64,000 bases of DNA. It comes from Mesocentrotus franciscanus (Eukaryota > Echinodermata > Echinoidea > Camarodonta > Strongylocentrotidae). Below are positions 52,145 to 63,299 of the stretch, in pieces. A model generated the notes under the pieces. The model was not told where the DNA came from and made no database searches. It saw only the letters and a program-made list of their open reading frames with translations. Location: assembly GCA_037976565.1 (NCBI GenBank), contig CP137680.1, positions 25,679,403 to 25,743,402 of the forward strand, given 5' to 3'. The position numbers and the translations under genes were made by a program. Position 1 is the stretch's first letter. Every line of letters begins with the position of its first letter.

Positions 52145-54770
52145 AAACAGGAGAACGGTACGCGATGCCTGTGTGGGACTGAGAGTGAGACAGCAAAATC
52201 TTTGAGCACCGTCGACAACTCCAAAGGTCAAAATGAGACATAAAAATGTGAATAAGCTAGCTTTTTCACACTTTTTATCATAACAAATTGTGTTTTTACA
52301 TGAAAATCAGTGTTATTACAAATATTAGAGGAATTGACTTTGATAAATAATGATAAAATTTCAATTTCTTATACGAAAAAACTGAACCTGCGTGCCTGCT
52401 TCCACCGTATCTGTGTTTGTGAATTGAAATGAATCTATGGGTTTCGTACCGTAAAAATACAAATTAAAAGGGGAAAGTGGAGAGACAAAGACTGAAAGAG
52501 AGAAAAGAGGGAGAACTCATGTAGTCTAGTAGGGTCTATGGCTGACATATAAAAAGGAGACACATGAATGATAAACTTTTAAAACAAACAAAATGACAGA
52601 TAGGGACTAGATCTAGTACACTGTCATTAACACGTGAACAATGAAAAATATTGTCTTTTATTTGCAAAATTTAACAAGGGTATTTTTTCTGGCAAATTTT
52701 CAGTGATAGAGAAAAATTATTATCTAGAATCTATTTCAAAGTTTCAATATGAAGTTCGGCTTCTGATTGAAACTGTCACTTTTTGGAATGTTTACATATA
52801 TAAAGCCCACCCCAAGAGGGCAGTAAGTATCATGCGCGAACTTAGGTCACACTTTTTGACAGACCTCGGTAGTGGTAAGCCTTCCAATTTTCTTGTCTTA
52901 TCATTGGTTTGAAGTAAATACAGCCTTGGAATGTGATATAATCTTATTGTATGATAAATTACGATTCTTATGCGTATGGAACATGATATATGTTGATCTG
53001 GATGTTTTGTAATGTCCAAGAAAAGAAAAATATCCACGAACTTTGGTCACCCCTTCATACTAGTACTATTTTTACTACTCTAGTCCGAGTCTAGACTAAA
53101 GTAAAGAGTAGTAGAGTCTAGACTATAGACCTATAATCTATAATATATAGCCTGTGCCTGTGGCTATACTCTATACTATTTATAGGACCAGGTCTAGACC
53201 AAAACTAGAGAGTAAGCTTACCTAGTTGGTTTAGTCTTTCTGGAGTCTGATATTTATTGATAATATAATAATAAATATTTTGACGGTTGTCCTGCTGAGA
53301 CTACATCTATGATGTGGCGGATGGCTCCACTGACCACCTCTAGATCTATATACTAGACCTATATAGACTATCTATAGTCTAGACTAGAGACTGAAAACAA
53401 TACCGGTACTGTAAATACTGGTTGGTGAGGCCGAAGGGAGGTTATGCAATGCTGTTTGTGTGTGATTGCCGATCTCATCGCACGCAGTAGCTTCAAGAAA
53501 ACGGACAGATTAGCAGAAAGTAAATCTCCAAAAATCGATGCCTTGCAATGATTTTCGAAGTAAAGTATATGAAAATTAGATCTATTTCCTTGCCAATCAT
53601 AATTTTTCCTAAATCAAACTGTACTTAAGTCTACATATAGAAAAATCGAGGGAAAACTTTTCGCCCGATTACTGCATAATTAATTGGTTAATTATTCCCC
53701 CCTTGTGCTACAATGGTTTTATTAACACACCATCCTATACAAAAATAACTAATTAAACTAGACCTACATGTATATGTCAATGGAAAGCTTATGACCTCAG
53801 GAATTTGGAAAAAAATATTTCAGATTTTTAATATACTTAATTTATTCGTAAAAAAAAAGTATGTGCATTCATTGAGTTCATACAATGCTGGTATATGCAA
53901 ACTGTGTCATGAGTGTATTCTTTATGATTTAAAAATGTGTCTTTGTCTTTTCACAAAAACTAAATATTTATAGACTTATTTAGACATCTGTTTGTTTTCC
54001 TTTATATTCACACGAGAATGAAACTCTTAATAATATTTAATAGTTAATACTTTATCCCTCTTCGTGTGAGACCAATACGATGAGCAAAAGGGAAAATTAG
54101 TTGCTTGAGAAACTTTTGTCATGAAGCGTCAATGATATACATGTACGCTTTGAAGATGATCATAATAAAAGTGTTGAAAATCAGATTGTAAGCTATGTTT
54201 TATCCATTTGACTGTTGTGCATTTCCATCTTTTTATTTTCCAAATCTTTGTACTTGTACTTCTGCAATTTATAGAAACAAATGTTTAGAAAGTGGAACAA
54301 AAACAAAATTCCCCTTGACAATAATAAAATGCCAATAACGTAAGAATGTAGGGGCTAATGTTCACTACTTTAAATTAAGCCTATATTTCTAAAAGAAATA
54401 AACTCTTCAAGCCTCACAAATATAATTGCTCATAAAGACTGATAAAAATCATTTAAATGTGTAAATGAATAATGAATTTGAAAGTTATATATTGATATTT
54501 AACAAAATAATAATTTCAGACTTCAAACAAAGTTCAGTGTTAAAACTATGAACAAAAATTCCATTCAATAATTGAATTTAGGAGCACTCTCCAACAAAAG
54601 AACAGGACCCTCCAATCTGGTGCATGCTCAGCTTCCCCGATTCGTTCACTATGAATAAATAGTTTTTTTTTTTAAGAAACTTTTCTGCATAAATTACAGA
54701 AACTGAAATTAAATGATGTTTGCATCTTTACTTTTATCTTATGCATCTAGATCTTATTCTAAAACAGTAG
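52145..54770. other. No recognisable gene; upstream of NUP98
   Basis: AT-rich with a second CTAG/TCTAGA-rich tract at about 53060-53400. Short frames lack domains. Confidence 0.5.
53060..53400. repeat. TCTAGA/CTATAG-rich tract
   Basis: Repeated GTCTAGACTA, TCTATAGTCTAGA and CTATATAG motifs, similar in style to the tract at 49140-49826. Confidence 0.6.
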
Positions 54771-54808
54771 CAGAAAACTCACCAGTCTAGAGGAACAGAG
54801 AAAAGACA

Positions 54809-54860
54809 ATGTTTGGGGGAAATAAAACCCCCTTTGGGGGCACGTCATCCTTTGGGACAG
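54809..54860 (+). CDS. NUP98: NUP98 coding exon 1
   Basis: NUP98 is an FG-repeat nucleoporin of the nuclear pore that binds transport receptors and mRNA export factors; its precursor in animals is cleaved to NUP98 and NUP96. ATG at 54809 opens MFGGNKTPFGGTSSFGTG (last G split), close to the vertebrate start MFNKSFGTPFGG. Donor ACAG|GTAAGT follows 54860 (phase 1). A possible acceptor AGTAGCAG just upstream (near 54772) suggests an upstream non-coding exon. Confidence 0.85.
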
Positions 54861-55587
54861 GTAAGTTCATATTTACTTTTGTACTCTTTTTTTTTGTCAG
54901 TTATTTAGTGTACACTCAGATACACTTGGCAGAAAAAGAAAGTGGACACTGTTTATAATTGAGATTTTCAAATAAATATTGAATATAAACTTATCTTTAA
55001 TATATATATCAAAATTAACATAAATTAATCCTCTTTATTAAAGATGATGTGCAATAGGAATCATACCACTCTCGCATGAGTGAGTAGAAAACATTAAACA
55101 ATAAATGAGTCACTGAAAGAAATTGCAAAAATGGGGTATCTGGCTATTCAAATGTTGATGAGCATTTCCATCTTGTAGCTCAGTCAAATTAAAACAATGA
55201 ACAACATTTTTTTTATAAGAAACACGAAAAGGAGAGGCATCTTGACCGTGCTTGTAAAAACCATGCAGTCCTGAGACTACAGTTTAACATCCAGAGCTCA
55301 ATCCTCATTCTTTGTTTGTATCATTGATCAGATGCACATGTTCAATCACATTTGAATGGTTTCTTGCTCTATTTTGGCAATTTTCTTAATCAGACCTTCT
55401 AAAGGTTAAATGAATGTGCCCATCCAAACGTGTAAGTTCAAAACTTGATCGTAATTGGTTTTGGTAGAGTACTAATTTTCCTTTATTTTGTAACAATAAA
55501 AAGTGTCCACTTTCATTTTTTGCTGAGTGTATCTGTAGGAGATGGCCACCCAGATAACGGGTTGGGTGTTTTGAAAGAAAAGGCTAA

Positions 55588-56593
55588 AGGGAAATCCAAC
55601 CCAAATAGACTACTACTCTAAACGAAAGCAGAAAAATCAGAGAAGCAAACTGATGAAATCATGAAAGTTTCAATTAAATCTGACTAAATATAAGAAAGTT
55701 ATGAATTTTTTAAAGTTGTAATCACTATACGTATGGGCACTTCAAATTGGCTGAAGCGGTAATGTCAATGTGATGTAGTGCCGGACTACTTTCCCATCTG
55801 TTCCAACATATAAAATGACAAAAACTTAAACTTTTCAAAAGTTCATGGCTTAGGAGGGTCTATTCTTTTTAGAGGACCTATAATATTTTGAGTAGTGCCC
55901 AAAGAGAGAAGGAACTTACGAGAAAAACAGAAATTAGTGATATTTTTTTACATGGCAAATGGGAGAGTAGTCCACGTCCTATGTCACAATCCACTATTAA
56001 CCAAACAACCAATTTGAGATTCGCAAAGACTTAGGGGTGCGTTCAAGCAATTTTTGGAAGCTAGAATCACAAACATGAATCACAATTCAAAACGCCGATA
56101 CAAAACACGGTTACTGCGGGAGATCGTTCAAGCGATTTTCAGCGATTTTCCATCAACGCTGATTCTCTCTCTTTTTAAGCCCACCCAGGAAGAATAGAAA
56201 TAGGTAGCGATAATATACATAATAGATAATGACGTCATAGAATCATGATTGAGATCTCCGTTCGTTCAAGCGAATTTTAGCGACAGTGATTCTGCAGAAT
56301 CATGATACAAAACGCATCTTTTTCAGCGTTTCATGTTTGTGTTTTTAAACACGTTTATTTTTACGACCGACGAAAAATCGCTTGAACGCAACCGTGTTTT
56401 AAACTAAACGTCTTTGAAAACCGTGATTCTAGGGTGAAAAAGTGTCGATTGAACGCACCCTAGGTGATCTCATATTTCAAACGTTCATAACTTCCTTACT
56501 ATTGGTCCAATTCATTTCAAACTTTTGCCATTCTGTTTCTGTTATTTTTCTGCTTTCATACAAATCAACTTATTACAAGGGTTGGATTGCCCT
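55588..56593. mobile_element. TTAA-flanked MITE, family P1 copy 3, interrupted
   Basis: Same ends as 3012-3596. The right flank is TTAA (56594-56597), the left flank CTAA. A different MITE is inserted at 56035-56460 in the sequence that reads GACTTAGTGATCTC in the other copies. Confidence 0.75.
56035..56460. mobile_element. MITE with GGGTGCGTTCAA ends
   Basis: Ends GGGTGCGTTCAAG and TTGAACGCACCC are inverted and flanked by TAG on both sides. Internal CGTTCAAGCGA and TCGCTTGAACG pairs make it strongly self-complementary. Its empty site can be read in the uninterrupted P1 copies. Confidence 0.8.
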
Positions 56594-56599
56594 TTAAGT

Positions 56600-58298
56600 T
56601 CTGGTAGAAATAAAGACTAATCTTGGAGGTTGCTCATTCTTTTTATGTCAGTTTGGAAGAATGTCATAGAAGAACTGTCCACTGGAAATGATGTACAGTA
56701 CACTGTACAAATGCCCTCATATTCAAAATATAAGAAATAGCTGACAAATTTGGACCAAGCATTCATGCCACATGTACAGTAGGTTTGGTCCCATATATTC
56801 ATTTTTGCATGCAGTGCTTGTGATTTTCAGCAAGATTGAGTCAATTTACTTTCACTGTGATTATTCCAAAACCTCATAATATACTGTACAAGTGTACATA
56901 CATCAATTCTTATGTATTACATCAACCTTTCCCAATTGCTTGGAGCCTTGGACTTCCACAGAGTGCCTTTCACATAATTAATGTATGTCCATGGCCAATA
57001 TTCCGCTTCATCTAGAAAAGTAGAAAATTAGAGAAACAGATAGATGACCCTTCAGGACTTGACACTAACATGTGTCTGCATTGGCACATTACCCAGAATT
57101 TCAAAATTTTGATGTAGGACTTAAGCATGCCGCCTCTAAAAAGTTAAATCTTGACTCCCATTCAAAAAAGTTAGTGGGGAGCCCTGCCAGGGAAAAAAAT
57201 ACACGGGGCTCGGGGCCCCCGAAATGCCCAAAACAGCCCTCGAAAGTCATAAAAGAGCCCCCCAAAATTACATAGAGTTCAATGTAAAACAAGTTAAATT
57301 GTGTTAAGTTAAGTTAAGAGTGTTATTTTCATGCAAGCAAGCTTGGAAAGTATCCCCCGAAATTATTTAAATATTTTTTTCCCTGAGCCCTGCACTTGAA
57401 TTGTGATATAAAAGTATGAAGAAAGTGGAGATTATTTTTTGTTTTAATTAAAACAAAAAAAAGGTGTAATCAATCTAACACAAATTAGCAACTTTACATA
57501 CTGGTATTCTTTACATGTAGCTCTATATTTGCTTTGAAAACTAAAAATATTGAAAAACATTCTTCATTTTAATTGTTGATGTAGACAGAAATTACATGTA
57601 AAAAACATGTATTGTAACCATGGGCATAGTTATAATGAAAATCATGAAATATTTTAAAAATATTTTTAGCCTTAAGAAGTGGGTTTCTTCCTCACACCTT
57701 TATTAATTGATTTTCTGTTGCACTTCTGGTCTTTTAAAAGCCAGCTCTTTGTTAGGGTAGACTTCTCCTTTAAACAGTATTCGGTACATGTACATGTACA
57801 TGTATGATGTTTGTCATGAACTACCATCTATAGGCATGTTACATCTCTAACCTTCAAATGTACACAAAGGCTTTATTTAGAAAAAACAACATTGTATTTG
57901 TACACATTGTATTATGTAATTACGTACACTCTGATGGCAACATAATGTTGTTTTTTTTTCTTTTCAAAATATGACATGTCCATCATTTCCACCACTTTCC
58001 TGCTTGTCATCAAATCTTTCCAAAAATGTACCGGTTTGATGATTGAAAACATGCATGCATGTGTGAGTCACATTCATGAGTGTCATTGGAAATTTCCTGC
58101 ACTTCAAGTTGGGCGAGGAAGGGGTCTTTGACACCAGGTGGACTGGGACTTCAAATTGATAGTTTGATATTTGGAGTCATTTGATGATTTATGAAGATTA
58201 CATAAAATGTAATGTTTCCTGCCATTTTTGCCACTTGCAAGGCCTTTGTTCTGTAGATGCATTGCAGTTTTGTAAATGTATAAGAAACTCCTTTAGCT
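56600..58298. other. Unassigned NUP98 intron sequence
   Basis: AT-rich with TACATGTA-type runs (near 57785-57805). No exon or repeat ends were recognised. Confidence 0.4.
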
Positions 58299-58774
58299 TT
58301 AAAGGGACTTGGTAACATTGTTCAGATGAGGGGAAATGGTGCTAAGGTAGTGATTTCAATGCTAGATGTAAAATTAAAGAAAATCTGAAAGTTTGAGTGA
58401 AAACAGACCATTATTACCAGTAATGATAAAAATTGGGAAAAACTGATCCGATCGATTCCTTAATTCTCTCAACTATATTATTACAATTTAATTACATTTT
58501 AGGTGAATGTAAGTCATAACAAAGCTATGAATTGGCTCTATATACCATTCCAGACATTTAAGTGTTGAAATAGTTTTGAAATCCTGTTTTATGTCTTTTT
58601 TTCAAGGAAAAACAGTTGGGGAAAATTCAAAAATGGTTGGGAGAATTTACTGTTAATCACTGTTAGAGGGTGTTAACCAGTGACACCTTCAAAGAAAACC
58701 ATAGATATCTTTGTGATTTGAGAATTTTTTCAGGATTTTTTGCATGCTAGAGGGTTAGTACAGTAGAAGGAATA

Positions 58775-59752
58775 TAATAAGTATTATATACCTCACTTAA
58801 GAAATCCAGCCATCTGATTGGTCGAAATTGCAGTCGTTGTTTTAACTATTCCCTAAAAATGCCAAAGCCATGTAATAGTTAAAAAAAATGGTTTAAAAAT
58901 CCCGGCAAAATTCCAGTTACCGGAAATTAGTTCAGTCTTGCTGAAATACCCATTGGTTTACGTGTTAAAAACTGGTTTGTGCGAGCACGGACACCATAAG
59001 TGTGCGAATAATCGGTCGCTAGCTTAATTTACCAATTTTTAATACATCGTAGCGCAGACGACCGTACGGCAATCTCTATCGTACTGAATTCCAAACAAGG
59101 CAAAAATGGGTGAAGAAACTCTCCCAAGATTTCAACTTCTTGATGATGATCAAATGCAAGACTTGATTAATTCTGCTGACAGCAAGCACACCAATGTAAG
59201 GTCTAATAATTTTATGATAGTCAAATCCAGTCAGTGGAGTCCCACACATTAATTGTTGTGTACTAGAGGGGTCTAGAGATCTACTGTCATTGACATTGTA
59301 CTGAGTATTAAACTTTACCGCACCGCGGTAGACGTAGTCTAGACTACTTTACTTGGATGTAGAGACGTAAAGCTTGTAGCTTATTTGCCCCTCGTCACGT
59401 TGGGTAGTCTCTGATAGGGTGAAAACTTGAGTGGATGGGTTTTCCAGTGCCTCTCAACAACAGATTTGAATATATTATTAGATCTAACACTAACTAGACC
59501 TAGATTCTATGTGTATTTAGTATTTATTTCTGCTCTTCCTGTTCTACCAGTTGATTGGTAAGTTGACTATTTTTTCGGCATATAAAAGTATTAATGACTG
59601 CTTTAATATTCGAGAAATAGTTGTTTATACGCTGAAGGTTACAATTGGGCTATTGCCCTCGGCACGCCTCGGGCAATAGCACAATTGTAACCTTCCCTTG
59701 AGCGTATAAAAACAACTATTTCTCTCAAAGCAGTAATTAATACTATATTGCA
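58775..59752 (+). mobile_element. Crypton-like exon-bearing repeat, copy D
   Basis: It runs from TATATACCTCACTTAAG through TTGGTTTACGTGTTAAAAAC and GCGCAGACGACCGTACGG to the 30-codon exon (59106-59195), then an intron-like stretch with CCGCACCGCGGTAGACGTAG, and ends with the hairpin module (about 59585-59750). It is the inverted twin of copy C. Confidence 0.75.
59106..59195 (+). CDS. First-exon-like frame of a Crypton/DUF3504-type protein, copy D
   Basis: ATG at 59106 reads [20 protein letters not shown] then [10 protein letters not shown] and meets donor AAT|GTAAGG. It differs from copy C at only two residues (A2G and I5T). No later exon is present before the end of the unit. Confidence 0.5.
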
Positions 59753-59811
59753 GCATGAGCTAAATCCAGGATTTTTTTAGAATCTAAGGCAAAGTTACCC
59801 AATCCCTTTAA

Positions 59812-60531
59812 AGCCCAAGTCCACTCCAAAAATAACTTACTTTCAATAGAACCAGAAAAATCAGACAAACCAATCAAAAAAAGTTTGAGCAAAATCGGAT
59901 AACTAATAAGAAAGTTATGAATTTTTAATGACATGAAAAACTTTGAAAATCACTAGACAAATTGGCAACTCACTCATGAGTCTGTGACGTATGATCCCTC
60001 ACTATCCACTAATTATTTTCTTTATATTGATAATATAAATTTCCTATTTTCACCCTAAGAATCTTATTTCTTCACACCAGCATCCAAGTTAGATTGTTAG
60101 TAATATGTTTTTGTGTGGATGCACAAATAAAGAGTAATTTTTGTCCAGTTAAATCATGAACAAATTGAATTTTGATAAACTATTTATATAAATATCAAAA
60201 GTTTTGGGGAAATTTCATGCACACAATATGATACAAATCATATAACCTGGGCAAAGGCATGGGGAAATCAAGTTTTGGGGGATAAAAAGGGAAATTAATG
60301 GGATTAAACTATGTAAAGCAATTGATAAGTTGTGAGGACATGACGTCACAAACTGATAACCATCTTGGCAATTTGTGTTGTGATTTTCATTGTTCCATAG
60401 TTTTACATACTTTTTCAAAAATTCATAACTTTCTTATTAGTTATCCGATTTTGCTCAAACTTTTTTTGATTGGTTTGTCTGATTTTCCTGCTTTTATTGA
60501 AAGTAAGTTATTTTTGGAGTGGACTTGCCCT
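59812..60531. mobile_element. TTAA-flanked MITE, family P2 copy 2
   Basis: Inverted relative of 51372-52139, flanked by TTAA at 59808-59811 and 60532-60535. Long inverted ends AGCCCAAGTCCACTCC and GGAGTGGACTTGCCCT. Confidence 0.8.
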
Positions 60532-60662
60532 TTAAGTAAAGTTCTATCAATTTTGCACAGGGCGTTCCATTGAGTTGTAATTTTGTTTGTTAGTTTGTTT
60601 AACACATAAGTGGTTTGAGATTTCTCTGTGCCATCAGCTGATTGTTACTGTCCTGGGGGCTG

Positions 60663-60952
60663 GGGGGTGTTTCACAAAGACTAAGATCGACTTTAAGTTG
60701 GACTTAAGTATGGCGGGCAATTCATGCCATTGATTGCTATCCCCATTGGTCTCTAAATTATAATCTTTAGATAATATTTTTTCCTTCAATAATGAACTAT
60801 CAAAAAATGTAAACTCTGTAGATTTGAGACCACGATTTGTACGTCTCTTGAAAGACAAATGCCAGTAAGTGGTAAGAGCAAACAGTGGCATTAACGGCCT
60901 GTTATGCTTAAGTCCAACTTAAAGTTGATCTTAGTCTTTGTGAAACACCCCC
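60663..60952. mobile_element. MITE with GGGGGTGTTTCACAAAGA ends
   Basis: Inverted ends of more than 40 bp (GGGGGTGTTTCACAAAGACT ... AGTCTTTGTGAAACACCCCC) with CTG on both sides (60660-60662, 60953-60955). The 85-codon minus-strand frame inside is an accident of the arms. Confidence 0.8.
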
Positions 60953-61398
60953 CTGTTGGGGGTCACCCCTATTTCAATAAAAGAAACTGTAACACCACCT
61001 TTCTTTTAATGTACTGAATTGTATACAATAGGGCTGTGCATAAGCGTGTAATTTGGTAGACATGTACAGTACACGGCCGCCATGTTTTTTTTGTTTTGTT
61101 TTTTTCCTTTCACTCCAGCTGTTTATGCATCCACGATTTCATTCGCTCAGCCTCATACCTCCGTTGTGCATGTGCTCACTGGGAAAGCGCATGTGGTCCG
61201 ATAGTGTCGTGTGCAAAACCTATCCCGTTAGGCCCCGACCGCGCGCACCGGCAACATGTACACGTGTACAAGTGTAGTAGAAATAGTACACGTGTAGTTG
61301 TCTAATTGACCTGTACACGGAATAACAGTGTACACGTCGCAACCTTAGAATACAATAAATCTTTTGACCTTCTGGATAATGAAGTGTAAATTCAATAT

Positions 61399-62043
61399 GG
61401 TGGATTCACAATCCACAGCTCCATCTAGTGACACCAGTTTTTAGTCAATTTCATGTGATGCAGTGGACAAAAAATATCAACTGTGGCATTGTTATATACC
61501 CTAGGAGATAAGGGCATTTAATCAGAAGTTTGGAATATCTTATCTGGGGTAAAAAAATTGCACCGATTCCAAAAATATCAGTGTTTTTTTAACCCTACTC
61601 ACAATGTTTTGGTCGTTTTGGTCATTTTGGTGTGGGGCAATTTTTTTATAATCATTATCAGCAAAGGAGATGTCATGTGCCCTGATAATACCGGTAGATA
61701 AAATGGTCAAAGTGACCCCATCAACAACAATATATGGTCATTTGGGTCATATTTGGGACAAAAATAAACATTTGTATTTAATTTTGTCTAAAATCAGGCC
61801 AAATTTTCAGTCAGACTCAATCGATTTGTGGGTTCTAACATCCAAATTCAATATAAAAATGTGCCCTGATATCAGAACAATCGATCTCATTGAATGAATT
61901 TACACAGTTTGGACTACTGTGGTCATTTTGATCGGTGACTAGCATTATGCTGCGCTTCCCTGGTTGAAAGATGTCGACTCACAAGTTGAAAAATTAGCCT
62001 GTCACGGCTTACCGGTAGGGGCGCTGTTAATTGTGAATCCACC
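61399..62043. mobile_element. MITE with GGTGGATTCACAAT ends
   Basis: Left end GGTGGATTCACAATCCACAG pairs with right end ATTGTGAATCCACC. The interior is rich in TTTTGGTCATTTTGGT-like direct repeats. No coding region. Confidence 0.7.
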
Positions 62044-63130
62044 CTATTGACTTTGTCTATTCTTTGACTTCAAATTTTATTTAATAATCTTATCTTCCAT
62101 TCCATGCTGTAACAGAGCTCTGTATACCTCATAGATCCTCATTCTTTCTTTTCAACTTGATATTCTATGTTTGTGTGCACTCTACATGTACATCCATCAC
62201 AGAAATATTAAACATTATGACGCAAGATATGTTCCCCTATCCTAATCCCCCCTCTCCTCCCCAAGGATAAAAAGAGAGAAGAAAAAAGAGAAGGTACATT
62301 GTGGATAGGATGTCAGGGTAAAACATTGCCAAGATCATTGACGGAAGTGCCATGACATTTTTCACTGGCTGGGTAGCTGTACACTCATGGGACCAGCGGT
62401 GAGAGGCAAATGTAAGCTGAGAAGTCACCTCGAATTAGTTGCGTAATTATAACCTGTGCTGTTACGGTGTAGGGGTAACGTGGGGGTATCCCCCTGGGGC
62501 CCTTGATTCAGCTGTAGGTCGTAGGCAGACAGGGCTTATCTTTGTGCATTCATTTCGGGCCGGGACTCGGTGCAGAGTGCAAGGGATGTTCCCTATTTCT
62601 CTTGCCACCTTTATCCAGGGATTGTCTGCCTCAACATCGGTGAAGAAGGACGTGTCGTTTAGCCAGAGCTGGATCATGCTCTTTTTTTGTTCTTGCCTCC
62701 CGCTTCAAGGGAACGTACTACTGTCCTTGTTAATGAGAGGAAGGAATTGTATCAAAATCATATTATGATAGCCCTCCAACTCTATCCCTGCTGTGTTTCT
62801 GCTGAAATGCCAAGTTATTTGTAATTGTGAGGCTCTGTGCAGTGTTTTTGAAGGAGCGTATTGCCCTCTACTGATGAAGGATATTATTTTGTTAAAAGTA
62901 AATATGTAAGAGGATAATGACTTTTGGAAATGAGAGGCATCACTGCTTGTGCCTGCAGCGATAGGAAACTGCAGGAAGTGACTGGCTAACTCTTCTGGTA
63001 GGTGAGCGAGTAAAGAGGGGCACCATGCTGAACCCTCTCTCCCAAGAAGCCTCCGAGCTCTACCTTGATGGCTTAATGGGGGGAATCCCCAAACATCTTT
63101 CTGACCTAGGGCTTTACTTCTATCCTCCAG
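62044..63130. other. Unassigned end of NUP98 intron 1
   Basis: Open frames at 62439-62768 (plus) and 62462-62677 and 62705-63178 (minus) have no recognised domains. The plus-strand frame from 63025 simply runs into the NUP98 exon. Confidence 0.4.
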
Positions 63131-63299
63131 GAAACACCAGCTTCGGCGGGGCCACACCCGCTCCAGGCGGCTTCGCACCCCAATGCCTTTGGGCAGAGCA
63201 CGCCTGCAGGAGGATTGTTTGGAGCCAACCCGAGTACATCTACTGCTGGGGGACTGTTCAGCGGAGGAACCAGTTCATTTGGACAGCCAAGCAGCACAG
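63131..63299 (+). CDS. NUP98: NUP98 coding exon 2, FG/GLFG repeats, with a one-base frame break
   Basis: Acceptor TATCCTCCAG ends at 63130 and joins exon 1 in phase 1 to give GNTSFGGATPAPGGFAP. After the C-run at 63178-63181 the FG-repeat reading continues one frame over: NAFGQSTPAGGLFGANPST and then GGLFSGGTSSFGQPSST, ending in phase 1 at AG|GTAGGC. Removing one C would join the two halves; as given, the exon is out of frame. The gene runs off the right edge, and the rest of its domains (GLEBS motif, autoproteolytic domain, NUP96) would lie beyond the window. Confidence 0.85.

Larger units (their letters stand above)
48869..54808. promoter_or_regulatory. Divergent intergenic region between CWH43 and NUP98
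   Basis: The two start codons lie about 5.9 kb apart on opposite strands, so both promoters should be inside. No clear TATA box or initiator was identified. The region contains two CTAG-rich tracts, a nested foldback element and a TTAA MITE. Confidence 0.4.
58303..59807. mobile_element. TTAA-flanked MITE, family P3, split by copy D
   Basis: Left end AGGGACTTGGTAAC after TTAA (58299-58302) and right end GTTACCCAATCCCT before TTAA (59808-59811) are inverted. Copy D (58775-59752) lies inside. The right TTAA is shared with the next P2 MITE. Confidence 0.65.
54861..63130 (+). other. NUP98: NUP98 intron 1
   Basis: An 8.27-kb intron with consensus ends (GTAAGT and CTCCAG). It contains, in order, a TTAA-flanked MITE with a nested MITE (55588-56593), a second TTAA-type MITE (58303-59807) split by a roughly 980-bp Crypton-like unit, a third TTAA MITE (59812-60531), and foldback MITEs at 60663-60952 and 61399-62043. 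Confidence 0.75.

Noticed and set aside
62439..62768. 109-codon plus-strand frame and overlapping minus frames in NUP98 intron 1
   Set aside because: No recognisable domain, no splice support, and several mutually overlapping frames.
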